A stretch of DNA of 64,000 nt. Source: Emticicia oligotrophica DSM 17448. Its GTDB lineage: Bacteria > Bacteroidota > Bacteroidia > Cytophagales > Spirosomataceae. Both the position numbers and the translations under genes were made by a program. The stretch spans positions 3,472,001 through 3,536,000 of the forward strand of contig NC_018748.1 in the NCBI RefSeq assembly GCF_000263195.1, given 5' to 3'. The notes under the pieces are model-generated. The model worked only from the letters and a program-made list of their open reading frames with translations. It searched no databases and was not told where the DNA came from. Below, in pieces: positions 16,745 to 25,754 of this stretch; the stretch's first letter is position 1; every line of letters begins with the position of its first letter.

Positions 16745-18931
16745 ATGGATTTCTTACATTATCTTATTCAAGTAAATATTTACTTGGCACTGTTCTATGG
16801 TTTTTACAAGCTGTGGCTTGCAAACGAAACCTTTTATAATCTCAATCGTGCATTTTTGGTTGGGTCGGCAGTTTTAAGTTTTGGTATTCCGTTTTGGTAC
16901 TCAGATTACATCCAATCTTTGTTTATCACGCAGCAGGTGAATGTCGTTTTTTATACGATTCTTAGCCCGGCGGTTTTAAAATCTAAGCCTTCTCATGAAA
17001 ACCCATTTACTTGGTATGATTTAATAAGAATTGCCTATCTGATTTGTACTATCTTCCTGACTTTCAAGTTATTATTCAATTTCCTGAAACTTAATAGTCT
17101 TTTAAAAGATACCGATAATCACTCAAAATTTGGAGCTGGTTTTTCATTCTTTAATTATGTTTTTGTGGATAAAGACCTACAAAAACATGAGGTTGTAATG
17201 GAGCATGAATACGTACACATTCGGCAGTTACATTCTGCTGATGTAGTATTGTTTGAAATCATTGCGGTATTGTGTTGGTTTAACCCTGTGGTTTACTTAT
17301 ATAAAAAATCAATTAAGCACATTCATGAGTTCATTGCCGATGATATTGCTTGCCGATTAGAACCTTCGAAGGCTGACTATGCTATGTTATTATTTTCTCA
17401 GCAATTTGGACTAAATCAAAACCAACTTACGAATCAATTCATTGATAAATCAACCCTCAAAAGAAGAATCGAAATGTTAAATAAGCCCCGCTCTCGTAAA
17501 ATTGCTTTGTTAAAATACGGACTTACCGCACCACTTTTTGCTTTAATGCTGGTCATTGCTTCGGCTAGCATTGCTAAAAATCAGGAAATCAGAATGGTGA
17601 GTGATTTAGTTAATACAACCGAGAAAGTTTCAATAACAGAATCGCCAATCGAACCTTTAAAGTTGATACTTACTAATAAAGAAACACCTATTAAAGGTAA
17701 TGTTATTTCAGCTGAATCAGGAAAACCATTGGTTGGAGTGGCAGTTATTATTAAAGGAAAAAATAAAGGAACAATTACCGATGATAATGGAAATTATACC
17801 ATTCAAGCAACTGCTAATGATGAGTTAGTTTTTAGTTTGGTAGGTTTTGAAAATACTACTGTTGCCGTTGCTGATAAAAAAGAAATTAATGTAAAGTTAA
17901 GTTCGGGTAGCCAAGTAAGTATGGAAGGTAGGGTGCAGGCCCTAAGTGAAATTGTTGTAGCAGGTTTTAAACCAAATGAAGATGCCGCTGGTGAAGAAGT
18001 TTTTACAACCGTTGAAGAAAATCCGTCTTTCCCCGGAGGACTTGATGAATTATACAAGAATATTGCAAGAAACTTACGCTATCCTGAGCCAGCACGTCGT
18101 GCCAATGTACAGGGTAAAGTGTTTGTAAAGTTTATTGTCCGAAAAGACGGTTCTGTATCAGACCTCAAGGTGTTAAAAGGTATTGGTTTTGGCTGTGATG
18201 AAGAAACAATTAGAGTTATAGGGTCTTTACCGAAATGGAATCCCGGAAAACAAAATGGTGTTTCTGTAAATGTATATTTTACTATGCCAATTAGTTTTGT
18301 GCTTGAAGGCGGAAAAAATAACATAGCCAATAAAAACGATTTCCCTTATGAGAAATTAATCATTATTGAAGATGGAATCACAAAGACATTAACAGATAAA
18401 GAGGAGATTCGTTTAGAGAATGAGCGTTTGAAAAAAAATATTGATGCCCATGAAATTTCGATTAATTCGATTGAAAAAAGTATGACTATAAGGGTTAAAG
18501 GTAATCCTAGTGAAGTTCTTCCTTTGTATATCATTGATGGAAAAGTTGCGAGTAAAACTGAGTTGTCAAAAATTAACCCTGATGATATAGCCAGTGTTGA
18601 TGTTTTGAAAAATGCTTCATCTACGGCAGTATATGGCGAAAAAGGAGCAAATGGCGTAGTAGTAATAACCTCAAAAAAAGCGGTTCTCGCGAAAGAAGAA
18701 CAAAACTTTACAATTAAAGGTCGCCAACTTTATACCATAAAAATTGGTAATAAACGCCAAATTGTAAATGCGAAAACGGCTAATGATTATTCACCAGAGC
18801 GGATTATGCAGGTAAATGTAGTCAAGCAAAATGAAATAAAAAGTCGTAAAGGTCAATTAAACGAATTTGAGCAAAAAGTTATCAAAGAAGGTTATGATGG
18901 TTGGGTTGATATTTGGTTGAGAGAACAATAA
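16745..18931 (+). CDS. BlaR1-like M56 metallopeptidase fused to carboxypeptidase-regulatory, TonB and plug-like domains
   Basis: 728 residues. Order of parts: four transmembrane helices (about 1-25, 35-55, 65-78, 92-115) and the zinc protease motif HEYVH at 154-158 with HEFIADD at 194-200; a further helix near 255-275; a carboxypeptidase-regulatory-like beta-sandwich (about 312-385, VISAESGKPLVGVAVIIKG); a TonB C-terminal domain (about 430-520); and a TonB-receptor plug-like motif near 595-650 (LYIIDGKVASKTEL, DVLKNASSTAVYGEKGANG). The M56 core would cleave the neighbouring BlaI when the sensor is triggered. The periplasmic tail replaces the penicillin-binding sensor of BlaR1 with parts usually found in outer-membrane import, which suggests sensing at the envelope. 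Ended by a strong terminator. Confidence 0.88.
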   Translation: MDFLHYLIQVNIYLALFYGFYKLWLANETFYNLNRAFLVGSAVLSFGIPFWYSDYIQSLFITQQVNVVFYTILSPAVLKSKPSHENPFTWYDLIRIAYLICTIFLTFKLLFNFLKLNSLLKDTDNHSKFGAGFSFFNYVFVDKDLQKHEVVMEHEYVHIRQLHSADVVLFEIIAVLCWFNPVVYLYKKSIKHIHEFIADDIACRLEPSKADYAMLLFSQQFGLNQNQLTNQFIDKSTLKRRIEMLNKPRSRKIALLKYGLTAPLFALMLVIASASIAKNQEIRMVSDLVNTTEKVSITESPIEPLKLILTNKETPIKGNVISAESGKPLVGVAVIIKGKNKGTITDDNGNYTIQATANDELVFSLVGFENTTVAVADKKEINVKLSSGSQVSMEGRVQALSEIVVAGFKPNEDAAGEEVFTTVEENPSFPGGLDELYKNIARNLRYPEPARRANVQGKVFVKFIVRKDGSVSDLKVLKGIGFGCDEETIRVIGSLPKWNPGKQNGVSVNVYFTMPISFVLEGGKNNIANKNDFPYEKLIIIEDGITKTLTDKEEIRLENERLKKNIDAHEISINSIEKSMTIRVKGNPSEVLPLYIIDGKVASKTELSKINPDDIASVDVLKNASSTAVYGEKGANGVVVITSKKAVLAKEEQNFTIKGRQLYTIKIGNKRQIVNAKTANDYSPERIMQVNVVKQNEIKSRKGQLNEFEQKVIKEGYDGWVDIWLREQ

Positions 18932-18950
18932 ATAACAACTATTTAATATG

Positions 18951-19008
18951 AACTGAGTTTATGAAGTACAAATGACTTAAATTTGAATTTCATAAACTCA
19001 GTTTTTTA
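18951..19008 (+). terminator. Rho-independent terminator after the BlaR-like gene
   Basis: Perfect 15-bp stem (18951-18965 with 18989-19003) with a 23-nt loop and a T-run after it. It overlaps the leader of the next gene, whose ATG is at 19016, so that gene must either have a promoter inside this region or rely on read-through. Confidence 0.8.
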
Positions 19009-19015
19009 TTTGAAT

Positions 19016-19681
19016 ATGTCGATTATTAAAGATTTAGAAGGATCTTATACTTGGCTCGATTTTACCGCCAATAATCAAGAATTAGATGATGTTGATTTGA
19101 CTAATACTGCAGTTTTTTCAAAATATGTATTTAATAAAATAGCAGAATCTAGAGCAAAGTTTGGTGTGGGCGGATATATGGAGCATCGGGTAATTTATCG
19201 TCGCTCTGAACACTTTTCAGATGGTCGGATTTTTGGTCAAGTACAATCCGAACCTCGTTGTATTCACTTAGGAATTGATATTTGGGCTTCTGCCGAAACA
19301 CCTATTTTCGCTCCGTTCGATGGTGTTATTCATAGCTTTCAGAATAACGATAATTTCGGAGATTATGGTCCAACGATTATTTTAGAGCATAAGCAAGTTT
19401 TTAATTTTACCAATCATAAAACTTTATATACGCTTTACGGGCATTTGAGCCTTGATTCGCTTGATGGTTTATATGAAGGGAAAGAAATAAAATCAGGCGA
19501 AGCTTTTGCAAAGATTGGGAATTACCCAATCAATGGAGATTGGCCCCCACATTTACATTTTCAAGTAATGACCGATATGCTAGGAATGAAAGGCGATTTT
19601 GCGGGTGTTTGTGCTATGTCAGAGCAAGAGAAATATCAACAAATATGCTTAGACCCTAATTTTATTTTAGGACTTAAATAA
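19016..19681 (+). CDS. M23 family metallopeptidase (peptidoglycan endopeptidase-like)
   Basis: 221 residues from the ATG at 19016; a longer frame from a TTG at 18983 lies inside the terminator stem and is rejected. The LytM-type zinc site is complete: HLGID with ligands at residues 84 and 88, the YGH catalytic histidine near 143, and the HLHFQV motif (PPHLHF) at 179-181. No signal peptide is seen. The family cleaves cross-links in cell-wall peptides, but cytoplasmic-looking members of this length occur in Bacteroidota and their substrate is unclear. It is followed by the repeat array and faces the ABC permease gene head to tail. Confidence 0.85.
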   Translation: MSIIKDLEGSYTWLDFTANNQELDDVDLTNTAVFSKYVFNKIAESRAKFGVGGYMEHRVIYRRSEHFSDGRIFGQVQSEPRCIHLGIDIWASAETPIFAPFDGVIHSFQNNDNFGDYGPTIILEHKQVFNFTNHKTLYTLYGHLSLDSLDGLYEGKEIKSGEAFAKIGNYPINGDWPPHLHFQVMTDMLGMKGDFAGVCAMSEQEKYQQICLDPNFILGLK

Positions 19682-19707
19682 AACTACAATTAATTGAAAA
19701 ATCGGTG

Positions 19708-19833
19708 CGGTGGTTGAGCGAAGCCGAACGGTAGTTGAGTGAAGCCGAACGGTGGTTGAGCGAAGTCGAACGGTGGTTGAGCGAAGTCGAACGGTGGTTG
19801 AGCGAAGTCGAACGGTGGTTGAGCGAAGTCGAA
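19708..19833. repeat. Tandem array of six 21-nt repeats
   Basis: Six units of exactly 21 bases, each starting CGGTGGTTGAGCGAAG and ending CGAA, at 19708, 19729, 19750, 19771, 19792 and 19813. The last four are identical; the first differs at one base (GCC for GTC) and the second also has A and T substitutions. The unit matches a REP-like sequence that also appears at 19971-20010 as a hairpin. It is not followed by spacers, so it is not CRISPR. The region from 19682 to 20032 has no gene. Confidence 0.95.
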
Positions 19834-19970
19834 ACCATCGCACCAATATTTTTGCAAGTAGCTTCGGCTTCGCTTAGCTATCGACCGATATGTGCATTTA
19901 ATTAACTCAGCTATCTAGGTATTTTGTATTTACTTTTTAAATTACCGTTATCTAAATCATATTTAAAGAC

Positions 19971-20010
19971 AAAAATCGGTGGTTGAGCAAAGTCGAAACC
20001 ACCGATTTTT
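19971..20010. terminator. REP-like hairpin acting as probable bidirectional terminator
   Basis: Perfect 14-bp stem (19971-19984 with 19997-20010, arm AAAAATCGGTGGTT) and a 12-nt loop that carries the same GAGCAAAGTCGA core as the array upstream. A-run and T-run flanks suit termination on both strands, between the convergent M23 and ABC permease genes. Confidence 0.7.
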
Positions 20011-20032
20011 AAAATGAGCTACCGCTTTATTT

Positions 20033-21370
20033 TTAGCCTTTATAGAAAATCCATTTGCCAATTTCTTTGAAAGTAGCTTTTTTGCCGTACATCAAAATAC
20101 CTACACGGTAAATTTTTGCAGCTAACCAAACCATTCCTAAAGTACCAGCCACGAGTAAAGTCATTGAAAGAATTAATTCCCAAGGCTCTACACCAAACGG
20201 AAGACGTGCCATCATCGTGATTGGAGATGTAAACGGAATAATAGAAGCCCAGAATAATAACTTGTTATCAGCTTGTCCGGCAGTCATGAGACCAATCATA
20301 TAGCCTGCTAATAAGGGCAACATGACCGGAAACATAAATTGTTGAGTATCAGTTTCGTTATCTACCGCAGAACCAATTGCACCATAAACTGATGCATAAA
20401 ATAGATAGCCAAACAAGAAGTAGAATAAGAAACATCCAATAATTAATGGAATATTTAAGCCTTTAGCACTTTCTAAAAACTTCATTACTTTATTGGCATC
20501 AGTTGGCGTTTGCTCCATCTTTTTAGCTACTTTATCTTTTTCTTTTTGTGGCATATCTGCCATTTGTTCCTGAGCTGCTTTGGCGATTTGCTGAGAAGGT
20601 AGAAGAGATGAACTAATGGTTGTTAAGGCAAATGTAAGGGTAATCCAAAGGGCGAATTGCGTTAGTCCAACGAGTCCAACACCTAAAATCTTTCCTAACA
20701 TCAACTGGAAAGGCTTCACTGAAGAAATAATTACCTCAATAATACGATTGGTTTTTTCTTCAATTACACCTCTCATTACTTGCATTCCAAAGCCTAATAC
20801 TGTTGAAAACATCAAAATAACTGTTACAAACCCTAATACCGTAGAAGCAAGCGTATTTTGTTCTTTTTGTTCACCTTCTTTGCTTACAACTACCACCTTC
20901 GATGAAACATTTACATCTGCGTCTTCAAGTACTTTTTGGTCGATTCCAGCACGAGCAAGTTTTACGTTTCGTATTTCGTTTTGAATGGTATTTTCAATTT
21001 TTGATTGTAATTCAAAGCCTACACCTTTACCTGTAAAGATTTTTAGGCTTTTAGGGTCTTCGATAATATTTGTTGGAATAAGGGCTACAATATCAATTTT
21101 CTTTTGATTGAGTTGAGCCATGGCTGAATCAAGGGGAAGCTTCGAAAATTGAAACTTGACTTTCTCCGAATCCTTGAACTTTTGAGTAAAAACATCACTT
21201 TCATCAAGAATCATTACTTTTTGCAGTTCACGAGAATTAAATACTCCCCAAAAAAGTAAAGCATAAAAACCAGAGATGAGTAATGGCATGAGAAGAGTCA
21301 TTATCCAAAACGACTTTTTCTTGATTCGTACCAAGTATTCTCGGCGAAGAACGAGTAATATATTTTTCAT
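20033..21370 (-). CDS. ABC transporter permease, NatB-like ABC-2 type
   Basis: 445 residues. N-terminal transmembrane helix (about 22-45, after the basic RREYLVRIKKKSFW), a long extracytoplasmic domain (about 46-175), then five to six helices in the C-terminal half (for example TVLGFVTVILMFSTVLGFGM and PLIIGCFLFYFLFGYLFYAS). The segment VMRGVIEEKTNRIIEVIISS is the classic ABC-2 coupling motif that contacts the ATPase. With the adjacent ATPase gene (46 bases upstream) it forms an exporter resembling the Na+ exporter NatAB; the substrate cannot be told. Confidence 0.88.
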   Translation of the reverse strand: MKNILLVLRREYLVRIKKKSFWIMTLLMPLLISGFYALLFWGVFNSRELQKVMILDESDVFTQKFKDSEKVKFQFSKLPLDSAMAQLNQKKIDIVALIPTNIIEDPKSLKIFTGKGVGFELQSKIENTIQNEIRNVKLARAGIDQKVLEDADVNVSSKVVVVSKEGEQKEQNTLASTVLGFVTVILMFSTVLGFGMQVMRGVIEEKTNRIIEVIISSVKPFQLMLGKILGVGLVGLTQFALWITLTFALTTISSSLLPSQQIAKAAQEQMADMPQKEKDKVAKKMEQTPTDANKVMKFLESAKGLNIPLIIGCFLFYFLFGYLFYASVYGAIGSAVDNETDTQQFMFPVMLPLLAGYMIGLMTAGQADNKLLFWASIIPFTSPITMMARLPFGVEPWELILSMTLLVAGTLGMVWLAAKIYRVGILMYGKKATFKEIGKWIFYKG

Positions 21371-21416
21371 GTGTATAGAATATTTTTAGTATAGTGGTAT
21401 AAAACCACTATTTAGA

Positions 21417-22331
21417 TTAGTCAATAGTTTCGTTTACAACCATTTTGAAAATACTATTCATCGTCGGAATGTTTTCACCGAACGAACGTACTTCAACTTG
21501 TTCAATTAACTGCTTAATCAATTGATTAGAAGGTACATTTGGTTTAAGTTTAATGGTTGATTCCTTGAAGTTATCACTAATAATTTTAGTGTCTAGAATT
21601 TCGAAATCTTCATTGTTTGTGGTCAAATCTCCCCAATAACGAGCTTGATACGTGTGTGTTTTGAATCTTTCTTTAATTTCATTTTTTTCACCATCAAGCA
21701 CTTTTTGCGATTTGTTGATGAGAGCAATGTGGTCGCAAAGTTCTTCAACTGATTCCATTCGGTGAGTAGAGAAGATAATGGTTGAGCCTTTTTCTTTCAA
21801 CTCTAAAATTTCGTTCTTAATTAAATCGGCATTAATTGGGTCAAATCCAGAGAATGGCTCATCTAGGATAATGAGTTGAGGCTCATGTAAAACCGTCGCC
21901 ACAAATTGAATTTTCTGTTGCATACCCTTAGAAAGGTCTTCTACATTTTTAGTCCACCACGATTTAATATCGAATTTAATGAACCATTCTTTAAGTTTTT
22001 CGAGGGCTTGTTTTTCAGAAAGACCTTTAAGTTGTGCTAAATAAAGTAATTGCTCACCAACTTTCATCTTTTTGTATAGCCCTCTTTCTTCTGGTAAATA
22101 ACCAATTTCTTTGATGTGCTTAGGAGCGAGTTTTTCTCCATCAAAAAGCACATAGCCTTCATCGGGGCCTGTAATTTGGTTGATAATACGAATAAGCGAG
22201 GTTTTTCCAGCACCATTAGGTCCAAGAAGACCAAAAATTACTCCTTTGGGAATATTGATGCTTACATTGTCGAGTGCAGTGTGTTGCGAGTAACGCTTCA
22301 CAACATTGTGAACTTCTAAAATATTATTCAC
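21417..22331 (-). CDS. ABC transporter ATP-binding protein, NatA-like
   Basis: 304 residues. Walker A GLLGPNGAGKTSLIRI (about 34-49), signature DLSKGMQQK (about 137-145, the ABC signature with KG for GG), Walker B QLIILDEPFSGFDP (about 156-169) and H-loop STHRMES (about 191-197). The last 80 residues form a small extra domain as in DUF4162-type ATPases paired with ABC-2 permeases. It is the first gene of a two-gene operon with the permease, from a promoter with an exact TATATTTG. Confidence 0.93.
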   Translation of the reverse strand: MNNILEVHNVVKRYSQHTALDNVSINIPKGVIFGLLGPNGAGKTSLIRIINQITGPDEGYVLFDGEKLAPKHIKEIGYLPEERGLYKKMKVGEQLLYLAQLKGLSEKQALEKLKEWFIKFDIKSWWTKNVEDLSKGMQQKIQFVATVLHEPQLIILDEPFSGFDPINADLIKNEILELKEKGSTIIFSTHRMESVEELCDHIALINKSQKVLDGEKNEIKERFKTHTYQARYWGDLTTNNEDFEILDTKIISDNFKESTIKLKPNVPSNQLIKQLIEQVEVRSFGENIPTMNSIFKMVVNETID

Positions 22332-22359
22332 GGTTGGTTTATGTTTGGTTTAGTTGATT

Positions 22360-22367
22360 CAAATATA
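22360..22367 (-). promoter_or_regulatory. -7 element of the ABC exporter operon
   Basis: Exact TATATTTG on the minus strand, 28 bases upstream of the ATPase ATG. No well-placed -33 TTG was found. The divergent gap to the PBP1A gene is 293 bases and holds no gene. Confidence 0.5.
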
Positions 22368-22624
22368 CTTGGATAGTAAGAGATTCGAAAAAAATATATA
22401 CGAAAGGATTTTTTTTTGAATAAATGGCTAAAAATCAATTATGTTGTAGATTGATTCATATCGTTGCTTGAAATATTATTATTATTATTTGATAATTTCT
22501 CGCAGAATCATTTACTTACAAACGTATTTTTCAAAACTTTCATGTTTCTTTGTACTTCAAATTAGAAACAGGCGTTGATTAGCCAATCCACGGTGAATAA
22601 ACAAAAATTATGTACTCATAACCT

Positions 22625-25174
22625 ATGGTAGATAAGTTAAGAAATATTTTAGAGAGTATCAGTACTAAAACTAGTAATGCATGGTGGTGGATTTTGGATA
22701 AAATTTACCTCTTTCTTTGTAAAGCTTTTGGTAAAGAACGAGTAGAAAAAGTATTCGTTAAGTTCAATCAACAAGTTGATGAGGCTAGGAGTTACTTTGT
22801 ATCAAAATTTGATACTGACGGAAATTATTACCCAATAATTTCTAAGATTTACAAAATTACCTTAAAGGTTGTTGCAGGGGTTTTAATCTATTTGTTTTGT
22901 ATTGAAACAAATTTTTTATGGCTTTGTGGTAGAATGCCAAGTATTGAGCAATTGACAAACCCAAAGATTTCTCAGTCTTCAGCCATCTTTACTGCTGATG
23001 GAGTAGAAATTGGTAAGTTCTTTACCGAAAATCGAAAAACCATTGATTCTGCTCAAATGTCACCTTGGTTGTTCAAGGCTTTGATTGCCACTGAAGATAA
23101 ACGTTTTTACGAGCACTCAGGAATTGATTTGCAATCAATGGCTGGTGTGGCTGTAGGTATTTTTAAAGGAGGTGAACGTGGTGGAGGAAGTACCGTTTCT
23201 CAACAATTAGCCAAAAACCTTTATAGTACTCGTAAGAGTGAAATGAAGGGGCTACTCTACTATATTCCAGTTGTAAAAACTTTGGTTTACAAGACAAAAG
23301 AATGGTTGACAGCCATTCGTCTGGAGCGAAATTTTACGAAAGGAGAAATACTTACAATGTATTTGAATACGGTTGATTATGGAAATAATGCGTATGGTAT
23401 TCGAACCGCTGCTAAAACATATTTTAATAAAGAGCCAATCAACCTTTTGCCTGAAGAAGCTGCCATTTTGGTTGGTTTGCAAAAGGGTACTACACTTTAT
23501 AACCCTATTCGGAATCCAAAAAATGCTCTGAAACGCCGAAATACGGTATTGCAGTTGATGGCTAGTAATGGTTCATTGTCGCAAGATGAAGCAGATAAAT
23601 TATCTAAGACAGAGATTAAGCTCGATGTAAATATGGAAGATGCCTCTGATGGGCAAGGCAATTATTTTAAGGTAGCTTTGGCAAAATTTATCGAAAATTG
23701 GGCTAAGACTAATGAAGTTGACTTAGATTTATATCGTGATGGCTTAAAGATTTATACAACCATTGATTCGAGAATGCAGACTCATGCCGAAACTGCTGTT
23801 TCGAGCCACATGAAACGTTTGCAAAAGATTTTCGACCAAGAATGGAAGGGCCGAAATCCTTGGACTTATGAAAATGGACAAGAAATTCCTGGATTCTTAG
23901 ATACAGTTGCTAAGCGTACGCCTATGTACAAACGATTGGTTAAGAAATTTAAAAATAATCCTGATTCTGTTCATTATTATATGTATGAAAAGAAAAAGCC
24001 TGTTAAGGTGTTCAGTTGGGAAGGTGAAAAAGAATTAATGTTGAGCCCAGTAGATTCTATAAACTATTATAAACGTTTCTTGCAAACGGGAATGATGGCC
24101 ATGGATCCATACACTGGTTTTATCAAAGCTTGGGTAGGAGGTATCAACTACGATTATTTTAAATACGACCACGTAAAGCAAGGGCGTCGTCAACCAGGTT
24201 CAACTTTCAAACCGATTCTTTATACAGCAGCCATTGATGGACCATTGAATCTTTCTCCTTGTGACCGTCGCACTGACCAACCGTTTAAGAAAGAATGGGT
24301 AGAGAATGGCGAACCAAAGGTTTGGGAACCTAAAAATGCCGATGGTGTTTTCACTTATTCAGAGATGACGCTTCGTCGAGCAATTGCTCGTTCGGTTAAC
24401 TCAGTTGCAGCACAATTAGCCGATGAAGTTGGCCCAAGAACAATTGTAAATTATGCACGTAAAATGGGTATTACTGCTCCTCTTGAGCCAGTTTTATCAT
24501 TGGGTATTGGGACTTCCGATGTTTCGCTTTATGAAATGGTGGCAGCATACGGTATTTTCCTAAATGAAGGGCAATACACCGAGCCAATGCTCGTTTTTAA
24601 GATTGAAGATGCTAAAGGGAAAGTATTATTTGAGTTTGAAACTAAACATCGTGAGGCAATTAAGGCAGAATCAGCGTACTTGATGCAGTATATGTTGCGT
24701 GGTGGTGTCGAAGAGCCGGGCGGAACTTCTCAAGGATTATTTGAATATTGCAGTGCTTTATTTGGTAATGCTGGACAAGCCGCTGGAAAAACAGGTACTA
24801 CTTCTAATTATTCTGATGCTTGGTATATTGGTTTTACTAAAGATTTGATATGTGGTGTTTGGGTTGGAGGTGATGACCGTAGTATTCACTTCCGAAGCCG
24901 AATGGGTGAAGGTTCTAGGTCTGCTTTGCCAATTTTTGGTAAATTTATGCAGAGCGTATATACCGATAAAAAGTTAGGGTATAGTCCCGGCCCTTTTCCT
25001 AAACCAGGCATAAAGATTACAAAGGAATACCAAGGATGTGTTTCAATTGGCGGAATTGATGCGGAAGGAGACTCTACCGCTTTAATGGGTGATTCTTCAA
25101 GTATTATTGAAAATGTTGAGCGTTTACCTTCAGTTGAGCCGATTAAACGAGATACAACGATTGATAATCGTTAA
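22625..25174 (+). CDS. Bifunctional penicillin-binding protein 1A (glycosyltransferase/transpeptidase)
   Basis: 849 residues. Class A PBP that polymerises glycan strands and cross-links peptides. One transmembrane helix at about 84-103. The GT51 domain follows with EDKRFYEHSGID (near 156), GGSTVSQQLAKNL, RNFTKGEILTMYLN and LPEEAAILVGL, all intact. The transpeptidase domain has SxxK (GSTFKP, active serine near 525), SVN (near 589) and KTGTT (near 721). An extra cytoplasmic N-terminal stretch of about 80 residues precedes the helix, longer than in E. coli PBP1A. It has a strong terminator, and a LytTR regulator follows. Confidence 0.96.
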   Translation: MVDKLRNILESISTKTSNAWWWILDKIYLFLCKAFGKERVEKVFVKFNQQVDEARSYFVSKFDTDGNYYPIISKIYKITLKVVAGVLIYLFCIETNFLWLCGRMPSIEQLTNPKISQSSAIFTADGVEIGKFFTENRKTIDSAQMSPWLFKALIATEDKRFYEHSGIDLQSMAGVAVGIFKGGERGGGSTVSQQLAKNLYSTRKSEMKGLLYYIPVVKTLVYKTKEWLTAIRLERNFTKGEILTMYLNTVDYGNNAYGIRTAAKTYFNKEPINLLPEEAAILVGLQKGTTLYNPIRNPKNALKRRNTVLQLMASNGSLSQDEADKLSKTEIKLDVNMEDASDGQGNYFKVALAKFIENWAKTNEVDLDLYRDGLKIYTTIDSRMQTHAETAVSSHMKRLQKIFDQEWKGRNPWTYENGQEIPGFLDTVAKRTPMYKRLVKKFKNNPDSVHYYMYEKKKPVKVFSWEGEKELMLSPVDSINYYKRFLQTGMMAMDPYTGFIKAWVGGINYDYFKYDHVKQGRRQPGSTFKPILYTAAIDGPLNLSPCDRRTDQPFKKEWVENGEPKVWEPKNADGVFTYSEMTLRRAIARSVNSVAAQLADEVGPRTIVNYARKMGITAPLEPVLSLGIGTSDVSLYEMVAAYGIFLNEGQYTEPMLVFKIEDAKGKVLFEFETKHREAIKAESAYLMQYMLRGGVEEPGGTSQGLFEYCSALFGNAGQAAGKTGTTSNYSDAWYIGFTKDLICGVWVGGDDRSIHFRSRMGEGSRSALPIFGKFMQSVYTDKKLGYSPGPFPKPGIKITKEYQGCVSIGGIDAEGDSTALMGDSSSIIENVERLPSVEPIKRDTTIDNR

Positions 25175-25209
25175 GATATTTTATTATTGATAGTATTTGA
25201 TTTTGTTTT

Positions 25210-25279
25210 AAGTGGTTGATTATTAGGGCTTTATGGGTGATTTTTTATTCATAAAATAATAATCAACCACTTATTTTTT
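25210..25279 (+). terminator. Rho-independent terminator after the PBP1A gene
   Basis: Perfect 16-bp stem (25210-25225 with 25257-25272, core AAGTGGTTGATTATTA), a 31-nt loop and a following T-run. It lies 36 bases after the stop. Confidence 0.85.
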
Positions 25280-25354
25280 TATCCAATACAACTATTTTGA
25301 ACATTTTGTGGTCATTGCTATAAAATGCTTCATTTTAAACCCTTTTAGTTAATT

Positions 25355-25705
25355 ATGAATTTGAAATTACCTATCCGCACCTCAACTATTCGTTTAACTG
25401 GAAAGAAAAAAGTAAATCCAGCAGATGTATTATTTTTAAAAGCAGATGTAAATTATACAGAGGTATTTTTGCAAGGTGGAGAAACATTAGTTGTTTCGAA
25501 AACATTGAAAGAACTTGAAAAACGTTTTAGCCCTTTTGATTTCTTCCGTACGCATAAATCTTACATGGTAAACCTCAAACACGTGGTTGGTTATCAGATT
25601 CATGATGGCCTAATGGTGAAATTAGATGAACAGTATAATGTTAATCTTTCACGACGTAGAAAAGAAGAATTCCTTAAATCATTCCATAATTTACCAAGAA
25701 ACTAA
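25355..25705 (+). CDS. LytTR-domain DNA-binding protein without receiver domain
   Basis: 116 residues, essentially one LytTR domain (about 15-112): DVLFLKADVNYTEVFL, VSKTLKELEKRF, FDFFRTHKSYMVNLKHV and SRRRKEEFLKSF are all family signatures. LytTR proteins usually sit behind a receiver domain in LytR/AlgR regulators; here there is only the DNA-binding part and no kinase nearby, so control must come by another route (abundance, a partner, or direct sensing). It is separated from the PBP1A gene by a terminator and faces the next gene convergently, with a shared hairpin between. Confidence 0.88.
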   Translation: MNLKLPIRTSTIRLTGKKKVNPADVLFLKADVNYTEVFLQGGETLVVSKTLKELEKRFSPFDFFRTHKSYMVNLKHVVGYQIHDGLMVKLDEQYNVNLSRRRKEEFLKSFHNLPRN

Positions 25706-25715
25706 CCTGAAAATG

Positions 25716-25749
25716 AAGGGTACTGGTTTAGAGATCGTCCAGTACCCTT
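25716..25749. terminator. Shared hairpin between convergent genes
   Basis: Perfect 11-bp stem (25716-25726 with 25739-25749, arm AAGGGTACTGG) and 12-nt loop in the 49-base gap between convergent genes. The T-runs on both sides are short, so it is a weak terminator or only an mRNA end protector. Confidence 0.6.
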
Positions 25750-25754
25750 TATGA

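Noticed and set aside
19708-19833. Possible CRISPR array
   Set aside because: The 21-nt units abut one another without spacers and no cas gene is near; it is a simple tandem repeat.
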